Source of the DNA: Tepidicaulis sp002389665
Lineage (GTDB): Bacteria > Pseudomonadota > Alphaproteobacteria > Parvibaculales > Parvibaculaceae
Reading direction: 5' to 3'
Length of the DNA stretch: 64,000 nt
Assembly (NCBI RefSeq): GCF_965222285.1
Contig: NZ_OZ244942.1
Span: 1,984,001 to 2,048,000 of the forward strand
Part shown: in pieces, positions 60,003 through 64,000 of the stretch
Position numbering within the stretch: the first letter of the stretch is position 1
How the letters are laid out: each line of letters opens with the position of its first letter
Translations under genes and position numbers: made by a program
The notes under the pieces: generated by a model
Databases searched by the model: none
Told to the model about the DNA's origin: nothing
The model's input: the letters and a program-made list of their open reading frames with translations, nothing else

Positions 60003-60368
60003 TTAGCCGGCTTTGCCGGTCAGCAGCTCCTTGAGAATGACCGCTTGATTGTACTCCTCGTCTTTGGCCCCATAGACGAGGGTCAGCGGCCCCTCCTTCG
60101 CAAGCGCCTTGAGCTCACCCAGCGCTTCTTTCTGCGCGCCTTTACCGAGTTCGGCCTTGTAGCGCTTTTTCATCTCGGCCCATTTTTCCGGATCATGATC
60201 GAACCACTTGCGAAGCTCCGTACTCGGTGCAACCTCTTTGAGCCAATGGTCCACCTTCAGCGCCTCTTTAGAAATACCGCGCGGCCAGAGCCGATCCACC
60301 AGCACCCGCGTTCCATCGCTTTTGGCCGGGGCCTCATAAGCCCGTTTTAAAAAGACACGCTCCACCAT
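60003..60368 (-). CDS. DUF488 family protein
   Basis: A 121-residue protein with the DUF488 pattern: VFLKRAYEAPAKSDGTRVLVDRLWPRGISKEALKVDHWLKEVAPSTELRKWFDHDPEKWAEMKKRYKAEL and TLVYGAKDEEYNQAVILKELL. The family has a ribonuclease-like or nucleotide-binding fold of unproven activity. It is a single gene, close to the sulfatase gene end. Confidence 0.9.
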   Translation of the reverse strand: MVERVFLKRAYEAPAKSDGTRVLVDRLWPRGISKEALKVDHWLKEVAPSTELRKWFDHDPEKWAEMKKRYKAELGKGAQKEALGELKALAKEGPLTLVYGAKDEEYNQAVILKELLTGKAG

Positions 60369-60481
60369 GGCGCTGCTCCTCGTCTCTCTTCTCTTCGGCG
60401 ATCACATGCCGCAGATTTCCCGGAGGTTCAGTATGACAGAAAAGCCAAAACCAGCGGATCAAAAGGGTGTGCTTAGCCCTT

Positions 60482-62287
60482 TCAGCCGCGGGCCCGCCTG
60501 CGCCGGTAATAGACCGCGCCGCCGATAGTGCCCGCGAGCAGCAGCACGGCAAGCCCGGCCCAGGGAAGCAGCCGCCCCATCCGCTTTTCGCGGGTGAGCG
60601 CGGCCACCCGTTTCATCTGCTCATATCCTTCCGGCACGTCGAGCACGCCGACGCGGGCGGCATAAGCCTCATACTCACGCATCATATCCGCAAAGAGTTC
60701 CGGCTCGGCCGCGGCCAGGTCCTCCGTCTCGCCCGGATCGGCTTTGATGTTGTAAAGCCGCCAGATCCGGTCGCCGAGCGGCGGCATATTCCGCGTCAGC
60801 TTATAGTCCCCGCGGAAGAGCGCGGCATTGCCGCCAAGCTCGATGCCGACTGCGTCTTCGGGCCCGCGCACGCTTTGCGCCTCGCCCTTCAAAAGCGGCG
60901 CGAGAGAGCGCCCGGCAAATTCCTGAACCGGCACACTGCCGATTTCCGCGGCAGGCGTCACACCCGCCAGATCGAGCAGGGTGGGTGTCAGGTCGGTGAC
61001 GAAGGAAAAGGCATCCGCCCTGCCTTGGCCCACCCCTTCGCCTGCGATGATGAGCGGCACGCGCAGCCCGCCCTCGCCTGCGTAAAGCTTGAAGAAGGCG
61101 CCGGGTGCAGCCGCTGCGCTGGCAAACTCGGACCCGATAAAGGCGTAGGAACCTTTCTCGCCCAGTGTTTCATAATCCCGGCTATAGCCGGCGCTCCAGA
61201 GCCATTCCTTAAAACCGAAATGCTCGGTGGGCTCGTTAGGCTCGGGGCCATTATCCGACATGACAACGAAAATCGTGTTCTCATAATCGCCTGTCTCTTT
61301 CAGATGATCGATAAGCCGGCCGATATGAAAATCCATCGCCTCCAACATGCCCGCATTCACCGCCATGCTTTTCGCCAGATAGCGCTGCTCTTCGGGCGTG
61401 AAGCTTTCCCAATCCTCGAGCCCATCGGGCATCGGGCCCATCTTCGTGCCGGGGGGCAAGAGGCCGCGTTCCATCACAGCTTCGAAGCGCGCGGCGCGCA
61501 AAGCGTCCCAGCCGTCCGCATAGACGCCTTCATATTTCTCGATGAAAGAACGCGGCGCCTGAATGGGAATATGGACCGCCTGAAAACCGATATAGGAGAA
61601 GAAGGGCTCGCCTTCCTGCCGGTCTTCCTCAAGGTAAGTGATCATCTTGTCGACGAAAAATTCCGAGGAATAGAAATCCTCCGGCAGGGAGGCCGGCTTG
61701 CCGTCTTCGAACCAGGGCGCTTCGTCATAAAGCGGCAGATAGCTTTTCTTTTCCCAATTATCCGCTCCCGAGGCATCAAGCGCGAAGGACCGGTCGAAAC
61801 CGCGCGCATTCGGCAGCGCGCCAGGCTCATGACCGAGGTGCCATTTGCCGGCCATGTAGGTTTTGTATCCGGCCTCTTTGAGAAGGCTCGCCAGCGTCAC
61901 CACATCGTCCCGCAGCCTGCCAAGATAGGCCGGATGCCCCTGATGGCTTTCGGGCAACGTCTCGGGCAGATTGCCGATCCCCGCCCGGTGGCTTTCCACC
62001 CCCGTCATCAGCATGGCGCGGGTCGGCGCACAGACGGGGGAAACATGGAAGTTGGAAAAGAGCGTCCCTCGTCCCGCAAGCGCATCGATATTGGGGGTAC
62101 TGATCTCGCTGCCATAGGCGCCGAAATCGGAAAAGCCCACATCATCGGCAACGAGCACAACGATGTTCGGGCGCTTTACGCTTTCTTGCGCCGAAACCGG
62201 CGCTGCCATGGCTGCGCAGAGAAGCGCCGCCAGCGCGCTCTTTTTCCAGAAAACCCTCATGTTCCGCTTGCCCGTTTCCCCGTTCAT
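60482..62287 (-). CDS. Exported arylsulfatase with C-terminal membrane anchor
   Basis: A 601-residue sulfatase. The signal peptide is RVFWKKSALAALLCAAMAAPVSA|QE, metal ligands VADDVG (48-49), and the formylglycine signature C86-A-P-T-R90 (PVCAPTRAMLMTG). GKWHLGHEPGALPNARGFD and SDNGPEPNEP are further active-site blocks. A C-terminal helix with basic end (LLPWAGLAVLLLAGTIGGAVYYRRRRARG) anchors it in the membrane facing the periplasm. It lies 13 nt after a GST-like gene, thus one operon. ATG 62287 with AGGGA; the ATG at 62260 is an alternative. Confidence 0.92.
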   Translation of the reverse strand: MNGETGKRNMRVFWKKSALAALLCAAMAAPVSAQESVKRPNIVVLVADDVGFSDFGAYGSEISTPNIDALAGRGTLFSNFHVSPVCAPTRAMLMTGVESHRAGIGNLPETLPESHQGHPAYLGRLRDDVVTLASLLKEAGYKTYMAGKWHLGHEPGALPNARGFDRSFALDASGADNWEKKSYLPLYDEAPWFEDGKPASLPEDFYSSEFFVDKMITYLEEDRQEGEPFFSYIGFQAVHIPIQAPRSFIEKYEGVYADGWDALRAARFEAVMERGLLPPGTKMGPMPDGLEDWESFTPEEQRYLAKSMAVNAGMLEAMDFHIGRLIDHLKETGDYENTIFVVMSDNGPEPNEPTEHFGFKEWLWSAGYSRDYETLGEKGSYAFIGSEFASAAAAPGAFFKLYAGEGGLRVPLIIAGEGVGQGRADAFSFVTDLTPTLLDLAGVTPAAEIGSVPVQEFAGRSLAPLLKGEAQSVRGPEDAVGIELGGNAALFRGDYKLTRNMPPLGDRIWRLYNIKADPGETEDLAAAEPELFADMMREYEAYAARVGVLDVPEGYEQMKRVAALTREKRMGRLLPWAGLAVLLLAGTIGGAVYYRRRRARG

Positions 62288-62300
62288 GACTTCCGTCCCT

Positions 62301-63404
62301 TCAGCGCCATTGCCGGTCGGCCGGCTTGGCATGTGCGGCGGGCGCATCCGGCGCCCTGCCTTTGTAATCCGACAAAATCCGCGCGCCCTCTTGCAAAAGC
62401 GGTTCGAGCTGTGCCCTCTCGCCGCCGGAAAGCGCTTGATACGCCCCCGCTAGCGCTGCAAGGCAATGCACCCTGTATGGATTGACCGGCAGGGCCCAGC
62501 TTGTCCCTGCCGCTTCATAGCGCAAGTCCCGCGCGCCGCGTTCAAAGGCCGCACTATTCGCCGCAAGATAGGGCAGGTATTCATCGCGGAAATCCGCCAT
62601 CAACCCGTCCAATCCGTCCGGAATGCCCTCGGGCAAAACCGTCCCTTGCGCATCTTCCGGGCGGTAGGCCCAAAGCCGGGCCACCCAGGCAAACACATAA
62701 GGCGCTTTTTCCCGCATCAGCGCGGCAGGCGTCGGGTCATGGGAGAAATGCCGGAACATCGAACCGAAGAATCCGAAATCCGCTTCACAAGGACGCGCGC
62801 CAAGAAGGAAGGGACGCGTTTGAAGCAGTCCGTCCATCTCGGCCAAAGTGCGCTTGTAGAGCGCTTCGATGGCAGGCGCCGTCTTCGCGGTAACCCCGTC
62901 TTCTTTCAGAAAGACTTTGCGCTGGCGCCGTAGAATAAATTGCCGCCGCAATGCGAAAGGCAGCGGCAGATCGCGCAGCATGGTGCGTGCAATCTGACTG
63001 CTCATCAGCCGCGCATCTTCATCGAACGCCCAGCGGTAATAAAGCGCGGGCCGCCAGAGCCATTCATCGCCGTAATCCTCAAGCGCAAGACTGAGGAAAC
63101 GCGTCACGGGATCGGCGGGGCTGAATGCCGGCCCCTCTCCCTTTTCTTCGAAATGCCGGATGATCGGCGTTGTATCGCTAAGCCAGGTGCCATCCGGATA
63201 TTCAAGCTGCGGCATCTGCGCGATACCCGTCGCGCGCGCCGCCCGGCGGAACGCCGCCATATCCATTTCGCGGAACCTGTAGCCGAGCCCCTTGGCCCGC
63301 ATATAGGCTTCGAGCTTGCCGGTAAAATAAGAAAGGGTCAGACCGTGCAGGACGGGTAAGGCATCCCCGCCCGCTTCATTCTCTTGCCTGTGATCCATCG
63401 CCAT
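62301..63404 (-). CDS. GST N-terminal domain protein (long form)
   Basis: A 367-residue protein with an N-terminal thioredoxin-like GST domain (LTLSYFTGKLEAYMRAKGLGYRFREMDMAAFRRAARATGIAQMPQLEYPDGTWLSDTTPIIRHFEE) and a long helical C-terminal part with HFSHDPTPAALMREKAPYVFAWVARLWAY. It lacks an obvious catalytic Ser/Cys/Tyr at the classic position (SYFTGKLE: Ser or Tyr possible). Related proteins are of unknown substrate. First gene of the GST-sulfatase pair; operator at 63422-63446 lies just before it. Confidence 0.8.
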   Translation of the reverse strand: MAMDHRQENEAGGDALPVLHGLTLSYFTGKLEAYMRAKGLGYRFREMDMAAFRRAARATGIAQMPQLEYPDGTWLSDTTPIIRHFEEKGEGPAFSPADPVTRFLSLALEDYGDEWLWRPALYYRWAFDEDARLMSSQIARTMLRDLPLPFALRRQFILRRQRKVFLKEDGVTAKTAPAIEALYKRTLAEMDGLLQTRPFLLGARPCEADFGFFGSMFRHFSHDPTPAALMREKAPYVFAWVARLWAYRPEDAQGTVLPEGIPDGLDGLMADFRDEYLPYLAANSAAFERGARDLRYEAAGTSWALPVNPYRVHCLAALAGAYQALSGGERAQLEPLLQEGARILSDYKGRAPDAPAAHAKPADRQWR

Positions 63405-63421
63405 GCCGGGCACCCGCTCGC

Positions 63422-63446
63422 ATAATGACAGACATTATGTCATTAT
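63422..63446. promoter_or_regulatory. TetR-type operator overlapping the GST gene promoter
   Basis: Perfect 9-bp inverted arms ATAATGACA / TGTCATTAT with a 7-nt spacer; nested within it is CATAATG-N5-CATTATG. On the minus strand the sequence includes TATAAT (63447-63442), a -10 hexamer for the GST-sulfatase transcript, so binding would block it. The TetR gene ends 30 nt away. Confidence 0.75.
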
Positions 63447-63476
63447 ATCTCCCGTAGCCAGAAAATTCTCCGGCCC

Positions 63477-64000
63477 TCAATAGGCGCGCGTGATCAGCTC
63501 CGTCACCGTTTCCTCGATCACGGCCCGGGCCTGGGCATCGGAAAGGCGCTGCAATTCCTTCAGCCGCGTCCAGCTTTCGAAGGACAAAAGCAGATCCGCC
63601 GCCTCGAAGGTCTTTTTGGGAAGCGCCGCGCATTCGGGCAGTGCCTTCAGCAGCAAGGCGCGCATCAGTTTCTCGTCCTGCCGGGTCAGCTCCTGTAACG
63701 CGGGCGAGGTCCAATAGCGCGCAATCAGCGCCCGGCGGAACATGGTGATACGTTTGAAAAAACGGATGCGCTGACGCACGACAAGCTTGATCCGTTCGTC
63801 GAGCGGCAGATCCGTGGAAATTTCCGTCAGGATCGGCTCGATCAGTTTGAAGATCTCATCTCTGATAGCCGAATAAAGCGATTCCATTTCCTGAAAATGC
63901 CGGAACACCGTCCGGTGTCCCACCCCGGCCCTCAGCGCTACCTGCTCGCTGGTGGGCGCAAGATTGCCTTCATCCACCATCTCGACAAAGGCGGCGGCAA
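63477..64000 (-). CDS. TetR-family regulator (N-terminus outside window)
   Basis: At least 174 residues. The HTH is clear (AAAFVEMVDEGNLAPTSEQVALRAGVGHRTVFRHFQEMESLY), continuing beyond the window at its first helix. The ligand-binding helical domain follows to ELITRAY. It lies upstream of the GST-sulfatase operon, with the operator between, so it probably controls that operon and itself. Confidence 0.88.
   Translation of the reverse strand, partial: AAAFVEMVDEGNLAPTSEQVALRAGVGHRTVFRHFQEMESLYSAIRDEIFKLIEPILTEISTDLPLDERIKLVVRQRIRFFKRITMFRRALIARYWTSPALQELTRQDEKLMRALLLKALPECAALPKKTFEAADLLLSFESWTRLKELQRLSDAQARAVIEETVTELITRAY

Noticed and set aside
1..64000. tRNA or rRNA genes
   Set aside because: No cloverleaf with GGTTCRANYCC-type T-arm or rRNA core sequences was noticed in the intergenic regions inspected by eye.

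Overview
This window comes from a GC-rich alphaproteobacterial chromosome. The evidence is the gene content: an HfaA/HfaB holdfast-anchor pair behind a consensus CtrA site, DUF3126, an alphaproteobacterial PAS_5-type protein, DUF2157 plus GDYXXLXY membrane proteins, and a large stock of CoA-ester enzymes. The layout suits a free-living prosthecate or surface-attaching lipid degrader (Caulobacterales, Hyphomonadaceae or Parvibaculum-like); the exact genus cannot be fixed from sequence alone. No rRNA, tRNA, CRISPR array, prophage or integrase was seen.

Region by region. 1-3.6 kb: acyl-CoA and small-molecule catabolism (acyl-CoA dehydrogenase fragment, MaoC dehydratase, CitE-like lyase, PhyH dioxygenase, nitroreductase). 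3.7-12.5 kb: housekeeping (thrS, yidD, a NifU/IscU-like scaffold, cysS, then folE and hisI the other way), a patatin-like phospholipase and a CBS-domain protein. 12.7-19.2 kb: a DUF2157/GDYXXLXY pair, a carotenoid-oxygenase, a quinone oxidoreductase, a rhomboid protease and a DsbA-like isomerase. 19.3-22.7 kb: the holdfast-anchor locus hfaA-hfaB, facing an unrecognised secreted protein. The two are separated by a 0.64-kb block in which a small GIY-YIG nuclease gene lies between two compound palindromic repeats. 23-31 kb: PAS_5 protein, a Cys-rich MarR regulator with a DUF417 (RclC-like) membrane protein, a GMC oxidoreductase, an OmpA-type lipoprotein opposite a double-PilZ protein, a glycine-zipper surface antigen and a LapG-like (BTLCP) lipoprotein protease.

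31-47 kb: crotonases, a GYF_2 protein with a Cas2-like C-terminus, gamma-carbonic anhydrase, a Tat-exported PhoX-type protein, several uncharacterised membrane proteins, DUF3126, an HxlR regulator opposite a glutathione transferase gene set, nitronate monooxygenase, SDRs, a DAO-type oxidase and cysE. 47-64 kb: alpha/beta hydrolases, two sulfatases of different type (one cytosolic, one exported and membrane-anchored), SDRs, an M20 amidohydrolase, two tandem GPH-type transporters, a zinc-finger protein, a membrane PAS protein, DUF488, and a TetR-GST-sulfatase group with a clear operator.

The most interesting parts are the repeat/GIY-YIG unit (a possible non-autonomous element family with its nuclease, also present as a bare copy near 7.4 kb), the holdfast locus with its extra secreted protein, the GYF_2/Cas2-like fusion, and several sharply defined operators whose regulators sit next to them. 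Function calls rest on motif and family recognition by eye; no database search was run.
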